From: JAOUEA01 sp963825635
GTDB taxonomy: Bacteria; Actinomycetota; UBA4738; HRBIN12
Direction of reading: 5' to 3'
NCBI GenBank assembly: GCA_963825635.1
Contig: CAWGTU010000001.1
Span: forward strand, 248,001-312,000
Length of the DNA: 64,000 nt
Every line of letters starts with the position of its first letter. Positions within the stretch are counted from its first letter, which is position 1. Both the position numbers and the translations under genes were made by a program. Below, in pieces: positions 26,481 through 34,975 of the stretch. The notes under the pieces were generated by a model that saw nothing but the letters and a program-made list of their open reading frames with translations, searched no databases and was not told the DNA's origin.

Positions 26481-26921
26481 TCAGGAAGCAGGAGGTGGCG
26501 GGAGCGCACCGGGCGGACCGCCGGGGAGCGGCTGGGCGCCGCCCGCGTGGTTCCAGATGCGGTTCATGTGGTCCTGGATGTAGGGCGGGTTCACGAGCGA
26601 GAACACGATCTGGAAGACGAGCACGAGCACGGGCTCGATCTGTTGCAGCACGCCCGCACGTCGTTCGGCCGACTGGATGTGGTTCGCGGTGTTCCAGATC
26701 GCGATGAACGGCGGCACGATGATGATCCAGCCGAAGAGCATCGCCATGAGCGACCGCGTGGGGCTGATCGACTCGTCGTGCTCGAACCGACGGAGTTCGT
26801 CGTTCACCTTGTAGTACCAGTAGAAGAAGTAGATCCCGAACGTGATCAGCGACAGGCCCAGGACGCCGAGCGGGTTCCGCTTGAGATAGGACTGGCCCTG
26901 GATCGTGACGGTCTCGGCCAT
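26481..26921 (-). CDS. DUF4234-type membrane protein
   Basis: A 146-residue protein with the DUF4234 pattern: KRNPLGVLGLSLITFGIYFFYWYYKVNDEL at the N terminus (first helix and loop, given here as two adjoining motifs), followed by two further hydrophobic segments. It ends in a Pro/Gly-rich tail (PLPGGPPGALPPPP). The function is unknown. It starts one base after the stop of the PEBP gene and is probably co-transcribed with it. Confidence 0.75.
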   Translation of the reverse strand: MAETVTIQGQSYLKRNPLGVLGLSLITFGIYFFYWYYKVNDELRRFEHDESISPTRSLMAMLFGWIIIVPPFIAIWNTANHIQSAERRAGVLQQIEPVLVLVFQIVFSLVNPPYIQDHMNRIWNHAGGAQPLPGGPPGALPPPPAS

Positions 26922-26922
26922 G

Positions 26923-27558
26923 TCAGCGCAGCGCCGGGTTCAGGGTGTAGGTCGGGACGATCTCGGCGGACGCCAGCACGTGGCCCTCGATCGCCCGGCG
27001 GAACGCCCGGATGTCGAACCCGGCCTCGAGCCCAAGGCTCTCGACGTCGAGTGCGTACACCGTCGTGACGTAGTGATGCACGTGCTCGTCGTTCCAGGGC
27101 GGGAACGGCCCGTCCCATCCGCCGTAGGTGCCCTCGAGATCGGCGTTTCCCTCGAAGAGCCCTCGGAAGCCGCTCTCGCCCTGCACGCCGCCGACCGTGG
27201 TCGGCCCGGGCGTGCGGCCGTGCGCGACGAACCCGTCGCCGCCCGCGCCCTCCGGCACCTCGTGGACCTCGGATGGAAGGTCGACCACGAGCCAGTGCGC
27301 GAAGTCGACGCGCGGCTCGTCGTCGCCGAGCGAGAGGCCCTCGACCCCCATTCGTGTGCGGTCGGCCGGCACGTCGGGATCGACGACCGAGATCGCGAAC
27401 GACCGGGTGCCTCCGGGCTCCCCTGACCAGCGCAGATGAGGGCTACGGTCGGCGCCCGCGATCTCGGCCTTCCCGTCAGACGTCGGCGTGGCGACCGCGA
27501 ACGCCTCCGCGATCGGTGATCCGTCGGCAACGCTGTCGCTCTCGAGCGTCATGGTCAT
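26923..27558 (-). CDS. YbhB/YbcL-type phosphatidylethanolamine-binding (PEBP) protein
   Basis: A 211-residue protein of the Raf-kinase-inhibitor-like family. It shows the ligand-pocket motif VVDPDVP, a His in FAHWLVVDLP, and the C-terminal PFPPWNDEHVHHYVTTVYAL region. The bacterial role is unclear. The start at 27558 has a GAGGGAGG site 6 nt upstream; a longer frame upstream is non-coding in character. The DUF4234 gene follows after one base. Confidence 0.8.
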   Translation of the reverse strand: MTMTLESDSVADGSPIAEAFAVATPTSDGKAEIAGADRSPHLRWSGEPGGTRSFAISVVDPDVPADRTRMGVEGLSLGDDEPRVDFAHWLVVDLPSEVHEVPEGAGGDGFVAHGRTPGPTTVGGVQGESGFRGLFEGNADLEGTYGGWDGPFPPWNDEHVHHYVTTVYALDVESLGLEAGFDIRAFRRAIEGHVLASAEIVPTYTLNPALR

Positions 27559-27987
27559 CTCGGCCTCCCTCACGTGCGAACTCGAACTCAGGCTTGCACC
27601 GGGATCGGCTCCCGACAACCGGACGGCCTGCGGTCCTACCAGTCGACGCTGTCGGTCCGATGCACGACGAGGTGCCGATGGGAGCCGTCGGCCCGCATGA
27701 TCCATAGGGAGGCATGGCCACGCCGGATCGCCACCATCGCGACCCGTCGTCCGGCGGGGTCGAACCGCGGTCCGTACAACCCTTGCATGCCCGGCCCGGG
27801 CATCGCTCACCTTCGGGCTGCCCGGTCCCTGAAGCATCGGGGCCCGCACCGAGGGGGACACACGTCCGGTGTCATCGCATCGTGGGTGAACGACGCTGGA
27901 GCCGGAGGAGGCGGTGGGATGTCCGCTCCTCGCCGACGAAGGGTCTGCATCTGCGATATGGGTGCCCGAGTCTGGAGGTGATCGATC
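27559..27987. other. 429-bp intergenic region with a gene remnant
   Basis: It holds the start regions of the divergent PEBP and PQQ-like genes and, at 27636-27803 on the minus strand, a remnant of a TolB-like propeller gene. I see no RNA gene or intact gene in the rest. Confidence 0.5.
27636..27803 (-). pseudogene. Fragment of a TolB/PD40-type beta-propeller gene
   Basis: A 55-codon frame encodes one clear propeller blade: YGPRFDPAGRRVAMVAIRRG, then ASLWIMRADGSHRHLV. This follows the PD40/TolB pattern P.FDPDG..IA....G...LWVM.ADGS. Proteins of this kind have several blades behind a signal peptide; here there is one and no continuation in any frame on either side. I read it as the remains of a deleted gene. 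Expression of the short frame is possible (a weak AAGGTG precedes it) but not supported. Confidence 0.5.
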
Positions 27988-29259
27988 ATGCGGACGTGCG
28001 TTCGTTCGACCGCGCTCATCGTCGCGTTGGCGCTCCTCCTCGTCCCAGGCGTGTCCTCCGCATCGGTCTGGCCGCAGGACGGCTACGACGGTGGCCACAG
28101 TTCGTACAACCGGCGCGAGGATGCCCTGGCCCCGGCGACGGTCGATGGGCTTCGGCTCGCTTGGCGTCGAACGATCGCACCGGCCGACCACGGGTACGAG
28201 CAGTTCACCCGGGTGACGGTCGTGCGCGGCGGTCGCGTGTACGCGGCCTGGCACGAGGATCACGGTTCGAAGCTCATCGCGCTCGATGACGACGGCACCC
28301 GACTGTGGGGCAGCCGCCATCCTCAGGCGTATGCCGTATTCGCGGCGAGTAGCTCCGGCGCGGTCTTCGCGCAGGTCGATGCTCGACTCATCGCGCGAGA
28401 TGCGGCGAACGGCGTGGTCGTCTGGTCTCGGCCGGCGACGAGGGTGTCGGCGGCCACCCCATCGGGCTCCACCCTGTTCGTGGAGTTCTTGGGTGGGGCA
28501 CGAGCGTTGGGGGCCGTCTCGGGCATCGATGGCTCTGTGTTGTGGCGACGATCATGTAGATACAAGCGTCCACCGGTCTTCGTCGCCGACGGTATGTTCG
28601 TCACGACGAGGCGGCAGGGCAACGGAAGCCTGCTCGCTCTCGACCCCGCGAGCGGCGAGACGCGGTGGCGCCGAGCGATCCCTGCGACGAGCGACGCCCT
28701 CATGGGCGTCGATGGGCGGATCTACGTGACTGCCACCTCGGCGGGTCGCAGCGGAGTCATCGCGTTCGACACCGACGACGGTCGGAAGCTTTGGACCAGA
28801 TCGTGGGCGGCCGATTCGCCGCTCGGGGATTTCAGGGTCGGTGCGGCGGGGGACGGGGCGCTCCTGGCGGTGCGGACCCGGTGCGTCAGGGAGTGTGAGG
28901 GAGACGCGTTCGGTGAGTACCGGGGCGTGATGCTCGCGCTCGACGTCCGCACCGGGCGCACGCTCTGGGCCCTGCGAGGCGGCTACGGCACCGGCGCTCC
29001 GCTGTGGTCGCCGGACGCGATCGTCCACGGCGTCGTCTTCGCGCATCGCGCGAAGTTCGGCCATGCCCTCATCGGGGCGCTCTCGGTGGACGACGGACGG
29101 CTGCTCTGGTCGCGAAACTTCGGCGGTCGGACGATCGGCGACGTCTCAGCCGTGGCCGACGGCCGCGTCTTCGCGGGCACTGCGAGTGGATACCGCGCAC
29201 ATCCCAATTCGGGGGGACGCATCTACGTGTTCGAGATCCCGGAGCGACGCGAGGGGTGA
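27988..29259 (+). CDS. Secreted PQQ-like beta-propeller protein
   Basis: A 423-residue protein with a signal peptide (about 1-25, ALIVALALLLVPGVSSA). Repeats of the PQQ type follow: LIALDDDGTRLW, IARDAANGVVVWSR, LLALDPASGETRWRR, VIAFDTDDGRKLWTR, MLALDVRTGRTLWAL and GALSVDDGRLLWSR, about six to seven blades. It has no dehydrogenase residues that I can identify, so it is probably a BamB-like or binding propeller outside the membrane. The ribosome site GGAGGTGATC at 27974-27983 is close to perfect, which predicts strong translation. Confidence 0.8.
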   Translation: MRTCVRSTALIVALALLLVPGVSSASVWPQDGYDGGHSSYNRREDALAPATVDGLRLAWRRTIAPADHGYEQFTRVTVVRGGRVYAAWHEDHGSKLIALDDDGTRLWGSRHPQAYAVFAASSSGAVFAQVDARLIARDAANGVVVWSRPATRVSAATPSGSTLFVEFLGGARALGAVSGIDGSVLWRRSCRYKRPPVFVADGMFVTTRRQGNGSLLALDPASGETRWRRAIPATSDALMGVDGRIYVTATSAGRSGVIAFDTDDGRKLWTRSWAADSPLGDFRVGAAGDGALLAVRTRCVRECEGDAFGEYRGVMLALDVRTGRTLWALRGGYGTGAPLWSPDAIVHGVVFAHRAKFGHALIGALSVDDGRLLWSRNFGGRTIGDVSAVADGRVFAGTASGYRAHPNSGGRIYVFEIPERREG

Positions 29260-29384
29260 GTCGCTGGCGTATCGCAGAGACCCGATCGATGTTCATCGTG
29301 GCGACCGACGCGAGCGGCAACGTCGACGTCACGGGCACCGTTCGCTCAGCCGACAGCCTCGGACGAGCACATGAGGCGCGATAC

Positions 29385-29915
29385 TCACACGGGCCGGTCT
29401 CCCGAGGCGAGGTCCTTCGGTACGACGAAGCGCGTGAGTGTGCCGATGCCATCGCTGAGCGACGACCATGGCGTATCTGGGAGGTCGATCGTGGCGAGCG
29501 CCGCCGTCGGGAACTTCGTTTCCAGCCTTCTCCGTAGCTCGCCGTCGGCGCTGAGCCATCCGGCCAGCTCCTCCAGCGCGGGGTTGTGACCGACGAGCAT
29601 GACCGATGCCTCGCCGTCGTCCAATCGACGGAGCCGTTCGATCAGATCGCTCGAGTCGAACGTGTAAAGCTCGGACTCGACGGTGACCTCGAGCGGGGAG
29701 CCGAGCGAGGGGAGCACCATCGCGAGCGTCTGACGTGCCCGGAGCCCCGCGGAGCACAGCACGAGCCGTGGAGAGTCGACGGTCGCCAGGTAGGAGGCCA
29801 TCGTCGCTGCGTCGCGCTTCCCTCGTGGCGCGAGCGGTCGATCCTCGTCCGCCAGTCCCGGGTCGTCCCAGCTCGATTTGGCGTGTCGGAGCAGCCAGAC
29901 CTCACGCACGATCAC
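29385..29915 (-). CDS. sixA: SixA-type histidine phosphatase
   Basis: A 176-residue member of the histidine phosphatase superfamily. The catalytic RHAKSSW is at residues 10-16, and VGHNPALEEL carries the second catalytic His. SixA dephosphorylates phospho-His on partner proteins in E. coli; in actinobacteria the substrate is not established. A GGAAGGTGG site precedes the start. It is convergent with the PQQ-like gene, with 125 bp between the two stops. Confidence 0.85.
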   Translation of the reverse strand: MIVREVWLLRHAKSSWDDPGLADEDRPLAPRGKRDAATMASYLATVDSPRLVLCSAGLRARQTLAMVLPSLGSPLEVTVESELYTFDSSDLIERLRRLDDGEASVMLVGHNPALEELAGWLSADGELRRRLETKFPTAALATIDLPDTPWSSLSDGIGTLTRFVVPKDLASGDRPV

Positions 29916-29959
29916 TCACCCACCTTCCTCGGTGTCGTGAGGATATCCGGGGCGGGGTC

Positions 29960-30239
29960 GTCGGGGTCGGTCGAACGAGGGACCGTCGGCGGGGTCGCTC
30001 GGGCGAAGGGTGGCAGGTCGTGCCGAGCCCGCAGCCGGGCAGGTTCCAGGAGCTCGTCGCTGTCTCCGCGCGCTCAAGGACCGATGTGATCGCGGTCGGG
30101 GCGCCGCTCGGCGGGCGGACCCCTGACCCGGGCCGGGCCGCTGCGCGACGTCGCTCATGGCCCCGGCACCGTCTGGGCTCTCGGGGCGGTCCAGGCCGAG
30201 GACGGTTCGACACCGCTCGCGTACCACCGCTGTGACTGA
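29960..30239 (+). pseudogene. Decayed gene with W-VVPSP-PG / DVxAVG repeat (secreted repeat protein)
   Basis: In one frame 30011-30110 encodes WQVVPSPQPGRFQELVAVSA then RSRTDVIAVGA, which follows the repeat W.VVPSPNPG...L..VAA.S..DVWAVG found in secreted actinobacterial proteins. In a different frame 30171-30239 encodes VWALGAVQAEDGSTPLAYHRCD and a stop, which looks like the C-terminal end of the same kind of protein. A VER triplet upstream (near 29970) is in a third frame. At least one frameshift separates the parts and no start codon or signal peptide remains. Confidence 0.5.
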
Positions 30240-30260
30240 CCCGCGCCCGTATCCACGCCG

Positions 30261-30266
30261 TAAGCT
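30261..30266 (+). promoter_or_regulatory. Putative -10 box (TAAGCT) for thioredoxin-like gene
   Basis: TAAGCT is followed by 6 nt and the GTG at 30273, with no Shine-Dalgarno site, fitting a leaderless mRNA. Confidence 0.45.
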
Positions 30267-30272
30267 GATCTG

Positions 30273-30725
30273 GTGAGTCCGTTGCAGGTCGGCGACGTCG
30301 CGCCCGAGATTCCAGGGGTCGAGTTCGCCGACGCTCCCGTTGGGCTCTTCTTCTACAAGGTGACGTGTCCGACGTGCCAGGTGGCAGCGCCGACGATGCG
30401 TCACTTCGAGCGAGCGTTCCCCGGTCGTGTCGTGGGGATCGGGCAGGATCCCGAGCCCGAGCTGGCTCGGTTCACCCAGGAGTTCGGGATGGGCATCGCC
30501 TCGGTCGAGGATGTGCCGCCGTACCCCGTCTCAGACGCCTACGCGGTGGAGTCGGTGCCGACCCTCTACCTCGTCGGTCCCGACGGACGGCTGGTGGAGG
30601 CCGTCGGTGCCTGGGAGCGGGACGGGTTCAACCGGGTCGCCATGAGGCTCGCGGAGCTGACCGGTGCCGAGCCCGTCGTCGTCTCGACCCCCGACGACGG
30701 GCGGCCCGACTTCAAGCCCGGGTGA
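30273..30725 (+). CDS. Thioredoxin-fold protein (TlpA/peroxiredoxin-like) with CPTC motif
   Basis: A 150-residue thioredoxin-like protein. The redox motif CPTC is at about residues 35-38 in YKVTCPTCQVA, and the cis-Pro is in ESVPTLYLV. There is no signal peptide, so it is probably cytoplasmic. Target and reductant are unknown. The GTG start follows a TAAGCT box by 6 nt. The small membrane protein gene at 30769 follows on the same strand and may be co-transcribed. Confidence 0.82.
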   Translation: MSPLQVGDVAPEIPGVEFADAPVGLFFYKVTCPTCQVAAPTMRHFERAFPGRVVGIGQDPEPELARFTQEFGMGIASVEDVPPYPVSDAYAVESVPTLYLVGPDGRLVEAVGAWERDGFNRVAMRLAELTGAEPVVVSTPDDGRPDFKPG

Positions 30726-30768
30726 GGCTCGCGCAACGCGCGCTCGGTCTGAGCGCTCGAGGTCGCCG

Positions 30769-31164
30769 ATGAGGGCGATCGCGCGGTGGGTTCTGGCCAG
30801 CCTGATGGTGGTCGCAGGTGTGGCCCACTTCGTCGCGCTCGACCCGTTCCTGCTGCTCGTGCCGTCGTGGGTGCCGTGGCCCGCCGCGATCGTCCGGGTC
30901 ACGGGGGTGATGGAGATCGCTCTCGGCGTGGCGCTCGTGCTCGCCTCCGAGGGAGGCCCACGTCGCAAGGTCGGGTGGCTCCTGGCCGTCTTCCTGCTGG
31001 CCGTGTTCGTGGGGAACGTCTCCCAGGCGGTCTCGGGTGTCGACGCGTTCGGGCTGGACACCGACGCGGAACGGTGGGGTCGGCTCGTCTTCCAGCCGCT
31101 CCTGATCGCGTGGGCGTTGTGGTCGACGGGCGCCTGGCCCGGCAGGGTTGGTCAGGGCGACTAG
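30769..31164 (+). CDS. DoxX-like small membrane protein
   Basis: A 131-residue protein with four hydrophobic segments (from about 8, 48, 70 and 110), including the pattern VAGVAHFVALDPFL and VTGVMEIALGVALVL typical of DoxX-like/MauE-type proteins. The start at 30769 is preferred because the preceding in-frame codons overlap the thioredoxin gene. Pairing with a thioredoxin-fold protein suggests a membrane redox role, as with other DoxX-type proteins; that is inference. A palindromic repeat lies just downstream (31180-31240). Confidence 0.72.
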   Translation: MRAIARWVLASLMVVAGVAHFVALDPFLLLVPSWVPWPAAIVRVTGVMEIALGVALVLASEGGPRRKVGWLLAVFLLAVFVGNVSQAVSGVDAFGLDTDAERWGRLVFQPLLIAWALWSTGAWPGRVGQGD

Positions 31165-31179
31165 GTAGTCGGTTCGGGT

Positions 31180-31240
31180 GACTAGGCAGGGGCGTCCGTC
31201 GTGGGTCCTGCGATGGAACCACGGAGGTCCTTGCCCAGTG
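31180..31240. repeat. Palindromic intergenic element, copy 1
   Basis: The outer arms (31180-31197 and 31223-31240) are imperfect inverted repeats around a 25-bp centre: GACTAGGCAGGGGCGTCC against the complement CACTGGGCAAGGACCTCC. The second copy at 55961-56020 matches about 49 of 61 positions by eye in inverted orientation. Here it follows the DoxX-like gene and precedes the cphB promoter. Confidence 0.75.
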
Positions 31241-31313
31241 GCGGCGGTCCAGCCCTAGACCCCCGGATCCGAATACAGGCCCCTCACCTGGCCTGACGCT
31301 GGGCGTCCGGGTC

Positions 31314-31319
31314 TAGACT
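31314..31319 (+). promoter_or_regulatory. Putative -10 box (TAGACT) for cphB-cphA
   Basis: TAGACT is followed by 6 nt and the ATG at 31326. No Shine-Dalgarno site is present, so the operon mRNA is probably leaderless. Confidence 0.45.
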
Positions 31320-31325
31320 TGGCCG

Positions 31326-32198
31326 ATGTCCGAGAGCCGCCGCCGTGTGAACCTCGCGCCAGCCCTCGGCGGCGCGGGCCCGATCATGTTGATCGGTGGC
31401 GCAGAGGACAAGCTCCGTGGCCGGCAGATCCTCAAGCGGTTCGTGAAGCTCGCCGGGGGACCCGAAGCCAACGTCGCGATCGTCGCGACGGCCTCGGAGA
31501 TCAGCGAACAGGCGTTGCAGCTGTACGAGGGCCTGTTCCTCGAGCTCGGCGTGGCGAACGTCACCGGCCTCCGTCCGCAGGAGCGTCCCCAGGCCGACCA
31601 ACCCGAAGCCGCCGCTCAGCTCGCCCCGGCGACGGGCGTGTTCCTCACCGGCGGGAACCAGCTGCGCCTCACCTCGATCGTGGCGGGGACCCGGCTGCAC
31701 CAGGGCCTGCATCTCGCACACGATCGAGGCGCCGTGATCGCGGGCACCTCCGCCGGCGCCAGCGCGCTCGCCTCGCACATGATGGCGTTCGGTCAGCCCG
31801 GGGCGACGCCGCGCCACGGCCACGTGCAGACCGCCGCCGGCCTCGGCCTCGTCGAGGGCACGATCGTCGATCAGCACTTCGAGCAGCGCACGCGGCTCGG
31901 ACGGCTGCTGAGCGCCATCGCCCAGTCGCCGTCGCTGATCGGCCTCGGGCTCGACGAGGACACGTGCGCGATCGTGCACTCGAACCAGGCGATGGAGGTC
32001 ATCGGCCGCGGCGCCGTCACGGTCGTCGACGGCTCCCACATGGAGACCGACGCGTACCGCCTGCGCGGGCGTCGTCCGATGATGGTCTCGGGCGCCCAGT
32101 TGCACTCGATCCCCGCCGGCTTCTGGTTCGACCTTCGAGCACGGGCGCTCTTCCACGACGAGGCCGAGGCACCGAGCGAGCGTGAGGCCTCGGAGTGA
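31326..32198 (+). CDS. cphB: Cyanophycinase
   Basis: A 290-residue peptidase S51-family enzyme. The nucleophile is the Ser of the elbow GTSAGAS (about residue 142), preceded by FLTGGNQLRL. The C-terminal half has the conserved GLGLDEDTCAIV and VVDGSH segments. Cyanophycinase cuts the Asp-Arg polymer cyanophycin to beta-Asp-Arg dipeptides. There is no signal peptide, so it acts on the intracellular store. The next gene, cphA, starts at a GTG that overlaps this stop (GTGA), the usual cphBA arrangement. Confidence 0.93.
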   Translation: MSESRRRVNLAPALGGAGPIMLIGGAEDKLRGRQILKRFVKLAGGPEANVAIVATASEISEQALQLYEGLFLELGVANVTGLRPQERPQADQPEAAAQLAPATGVFLTGGNQLRLTSIVAGTRLHQGLHLAHDRGAVIAGTSAGASALASHMMAFGQPGATPRHGHVQTAAGLGLVEGTIVDQHFEQRTRLGRLLSAIAQSPSLIGLGLDEDTCAIVHSNQAMEVIGRGAVTVVDGSHMETDAYRLRGRRPMMVSGAQLHSIPAGFWFDLRARALFHDEAEAPSEREASE

Positions 32199-34969
32199 CG
32201 ACGACCGAGAAGCCGGTGAAGCCCACCAAGAAGCCCATCAAGGAGAAGGCCGCGAAGCCGAGGGCCGCGACGCCGTCGGCGAAGCCCGACCTGCAGATCG
32301 TGCAGACGCAGGTCTTCCGTGGCCCGAACTACTTCTCCTACGACCCGGCGATCAGGCTCGTCGTCGACCTCGGCTCCCTCGAGCACTGGCCGTCGAACAC
32401 GATCCCCGGGTTCAACGAGACGCTGCTCGAGATGCTGCCCGGCGTCGGCGAGCACTCGTGCTCACGCGGGCACGCCGGTGGGTTCCGCGAGCGACTCGAG
32501 GAAGGCACGTGGGCCGGCCACGTCGCCGAGCACATCGCGATCGAGCTGCAACGGGAGTCAGGGGCGCAGGTCTATCGCGGGAAGACCCGCAGCACGGGCA
32601 CGCCCGGCCAGTACAACGTGACCTACGGCTACTGGGAGGAGCAGGTGGGCCTGGCCGCGGGCCGGCTCGCGGTGCGCCTCGTGAACCACCTGGTCAAGCC
32701 CGAGAAGGGGTTCGAGTTCGCCCTGGAGCTCGAGCGGCTGATCCTGTTGGCCGAGCGCCGGGCGTTCGGCCCGTCGACGCAGGCGATCCTCGACGAGGCC
32801 GCCAGCCGCGACGTTCCGTACATCCGGCTGAACGACCAATCCCTCGTGCAGCTCGGCCAGGGGAAGTACCAGCAGCGCATCCGCGCCACGATGACGTCCA
32901 AGACCTCGGCCCTCGCGGTCGACATCGCGGGGGACAAGCAGCTCACCCGGCAACTGCTGGAGTCCGCGGGGCTCCCCGTGCCGCCGGGGAGGATCGTGCG
33001 CACCGCGGACGAGGCCGTTGAGGCGGCTAAGCGCGTCGGGTTCCCGGTCGTGGTGAAGCCGCTCGACGGCAACCACGGACGTGGGGTCGGGCTCGACCTC
33101 ACCTCGGTGCGAGCGGTGCGTGGCGCCTTCTCTCGCGCCCTCAAGGAGAGCCGCCGCGGCTGGGTCGTCGTCGAGGGCATGGTGGCCGGACGTGACTACC
33201 GGCTGCTCGTGATCGGCGGTCACATGGTCGCGGTCGCCGAGCGTGTGCCCGCTCACGTGATCGGCGACGGGAAGCACACGGTGCGCGAGCTCGTCGCCGA
33301 AGCGAACGCCGACCCACGGCGCGGCATCGGCCACGAGAAGGTGCTCACGCGCATCAAGATCGACGAGGTCGCCGAGGCGCTTGTGCGCTCACAGGGCTAC
33401 GAGCTCGACGACGTGCCCGAGGCCGACACGATGGTGCTGCTCGCGGCGACGGGGAACATGTCGACGGGCGGGAGCGCGATCGATCGCACCTGGGACGCCC
33501 ACGAGGACAACGTCGAGATCGCCGAGGAAGCCGCCCGCGTCGTCGGCCTCGACGTCGCCGGCATCGACTTCATCGCGCCCGACATCACCGTGCCGGTGCG
33601 CGAGACCGGGGGTGCGATCGTCGAGGTCAACGCGGCGCCCGGGTTCCGCATGCACACCCATCCGACCGACGGTGAGCCGCAGTACGTCGCCCGGCCCGTG
33701 ATCGACCTGCTGTTCCCGGCGGGCTCGCCCTCGCGCATCCCGATCGTCGCGGTGACCGGGTCGAACGGGAAGACGACGACCGTCCGGATGATCGCGCACG
33801 TGATGAAGAACATGGGCCACAAGGTCGGCCTGACCTCGACCGACGGCATCCTCATCGACGGCCGGCTCACGAAGCGCGTCGATGCGAGCGGTCCCCGCTC
33901 GGCCCAGACCGTGCTGCAGAATCCGCGGGTGGACTTCGCCGTCTTCGAGGTAGCGCGGGGCGGCATCCTGCGTGAGGGCCTGGGCTATGGGCGCAACGAC
34001 GTTGCGGTCGTCCTGAACGTCACGGGCGATCACCTCGGGCTGCGCGACATCGACACGATCGAGCAGCTCGCGGCCGTCAAGCGCGTGATCGTGGAAGCCG
34101 TGCCGCGCGATGGCTTCGCGGTGCTGAACGCCGACGACCGTCTCGTGCTCGAGATGCGCAAGCACTGCTCGGGCAACGTGATCCTGTTCACGATGAACGA
34201 GGACCACGAGCTGATCGAGCGCTGGGTGCGTCGCGGCCGCAAGGCCGTGGTGCTGCAGCACGACGACAAGGGGGAGTTGATCGTGCTGCGGGACGGCCGG
34301 CGGACGATGCCCGTCGGGTACGCCCACCAGTTCCCGGCCACCTTCGACGGCCGCGCTCGCATGAACGTGCAGAACCTGCTCGCCGCGGTCGCGGCCTGTC
34401 ACGTCTCGGGGGCGCACCTGCACGACATCCGCCACGGGCTGCGCACGTTCACGACCGACTTCTTCCAGGCACCAGGCCGCCTGAACCTCGTCGACCTGGG
34501 CGGCGTCACGGTGCTGCTCGACTACGCGCACAACGCCGCCGGCTTGCAGATGGTGGGCGACTTCGTCGAACGCATGACCTCGGAACCGCCACCTGCTCAC
34601 CCGGGTGAGCCGTCCTGGTCGGCGAACCTGCGGGTCGCCGTCGTCGCGACGGCGGGCGACCGTCGAGACGAGGACATGCGCGAGCTGGGACGGGTCGCCG
34701 CTCGATACTTCGACGAGGTGATCGTGCGTGAGGACGTGCGCACGCGTGGGCGCGACCGCGGTGAGACCGGGTCGCTCGTGATGCAGGGCATCGACGAGGC
34801 CCGCGCGCATGGTGCCCGCGTGGGCTCGGCCGAGCTGATCACCGACGAGCTGGATGCATGCCGCTCCGCGCTCGACCGCAGCCGTCCGGGCGACCTGGTC
34901 GTGCTCTGCGTCGACCGTGCCGCCGAGGTGTGGGACGAGATCGAGGACCGTCGGTCGGCCGCGCGGTAG
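32195..34969 (+). CDS. cphA: Cyanophycin synthetase
   Basis: A 924-residue synthetase. A Lys-rich leader (1-30) precedes the N domain (about 35-210, FRGPNYFSYDPAIRL, EHWPSNTIPGFNE). An ATP-grasp domain follows (about 225-495, VVVKPLDGNHGRGVGLDL), and then a Mur-ligase-like domain (about 515-920, P-loop GSNGKTTT near 521). In known CphA the ATP-grasp part adds Asp and the Mur part adds Arg to the growing polymer. All three parts look intact. The GTG start is coupled to cphB. It makes a nitrogen and carbon store in the cytoplasm. Its stop lies 6 nt from that of the convergent PHP gene. Confidence 0.93.
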   Translation: MTTTEKPVKPTKKPIKEKAAKPRAATPSAKPDLQIVQTQVFRGPNYFSYDPAIRLVVDLGSLEHWPSNTIPGFNETLLEMLPGVGEHSCSRGHAGGFRERLEEGTWAGHVAEHIAIELQRESGAQVYRGKTRSTGTPGQYNVTYGYWEEQVGLAAGRLAVRLVNHLVKPEKGFEFALELERLILLAERRAFGPSTQAILDEAASRDVPYIRLNDQSLVQLGQGKYQQRIRATMTSKTSALAVDIAGDKQLTRQLLESAGLPVPPGRIVRTADEAVEAAKRVGFPVVVKPLDGNHGRGVGLDLTSVRAVRGAFSRALKESRRGWVVVEGMVAGRDYRLLVIGGHMVAVAERVPAHVIGDGKHTVRELVAEANADPRRGIGHEKVLTRIKIDEVAEALVRSQGYELDDVPEADTMVLLAATGNMSTGGSAIDRTWDAHEDNVEIAEEAARVVGLDVAGIDFIAPDITVPVRETGGAIVEVNAAPGFRMHTHPTDGEPQYVARPVIDLLFPAGSPSRIPIVAVTGSNGKTTTVRMIAHVMKNMGHKVGLTSTDGILIDGRLTKRVDASGPRSAQTVLQNPRVDFAVFEVARGGILREGLGYGRNDVAVVLNVTGDHLGLRDIDTIEQLAAVKRVIVEAVPRDGFAVLNADDRLVLEMRKHCSGNVILFTMNEDHELIERWVRRGRKAVVLQHDDKGELIVLRDGRRTMPVGYAHQFPATFDGRARMNVQNLLAAVAACHVSGAHLHDIRHGLRTFTTDFFQAPGRLNLVDLGGVTVLLDYAHNAAGLQMVGDFVERMTSEPPPAHPGEPSWSANLRVAVVATAGDRRDEDMRELGRVAARYFDEVIVREDVRTRGRDRGETGSLVMQGIDEARAHGARVGSAELITDELDACRSALDRSRPGDLVVLCVDRAAEVWDEIEDRRSAAR

Positions 34970-34975
34970 CGGCGA

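Larger units (their letters stand above)
29916..30272. other. 357-bp region between sixA and a thioredoxin-like gene, mostly a decayed gene
   Basis: No intact gene is present. Most of it is the remnant at 29960-30239. The last 33 bases hold the putative -10 box of the thioredoxin-like gene. Confidence 0.5.

Noticed and set aside
29289..29537. Short plus-strand frame starting MFIVATDASGNVDV after the PQQ-like gene
   Set aside because: The first 30 residues look protein-like, but no ribosome site precedes it and the rest runs antisense through sixA with Arg-rich shadow composition.
31180..31240. Treating the palindromic element as an ordinary intrinsic terminator
   Set aside because: The loop is about 25 nt, there is no T-tract, and the centre as well as the arms is shared with the copy at 55961-56020.
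32182..33021. Alternative plus-strand frame overlapping cphA
   Set aside because: It is out of frame with the cphA motifs and Arg-rich; cphA itself is complete through this region.
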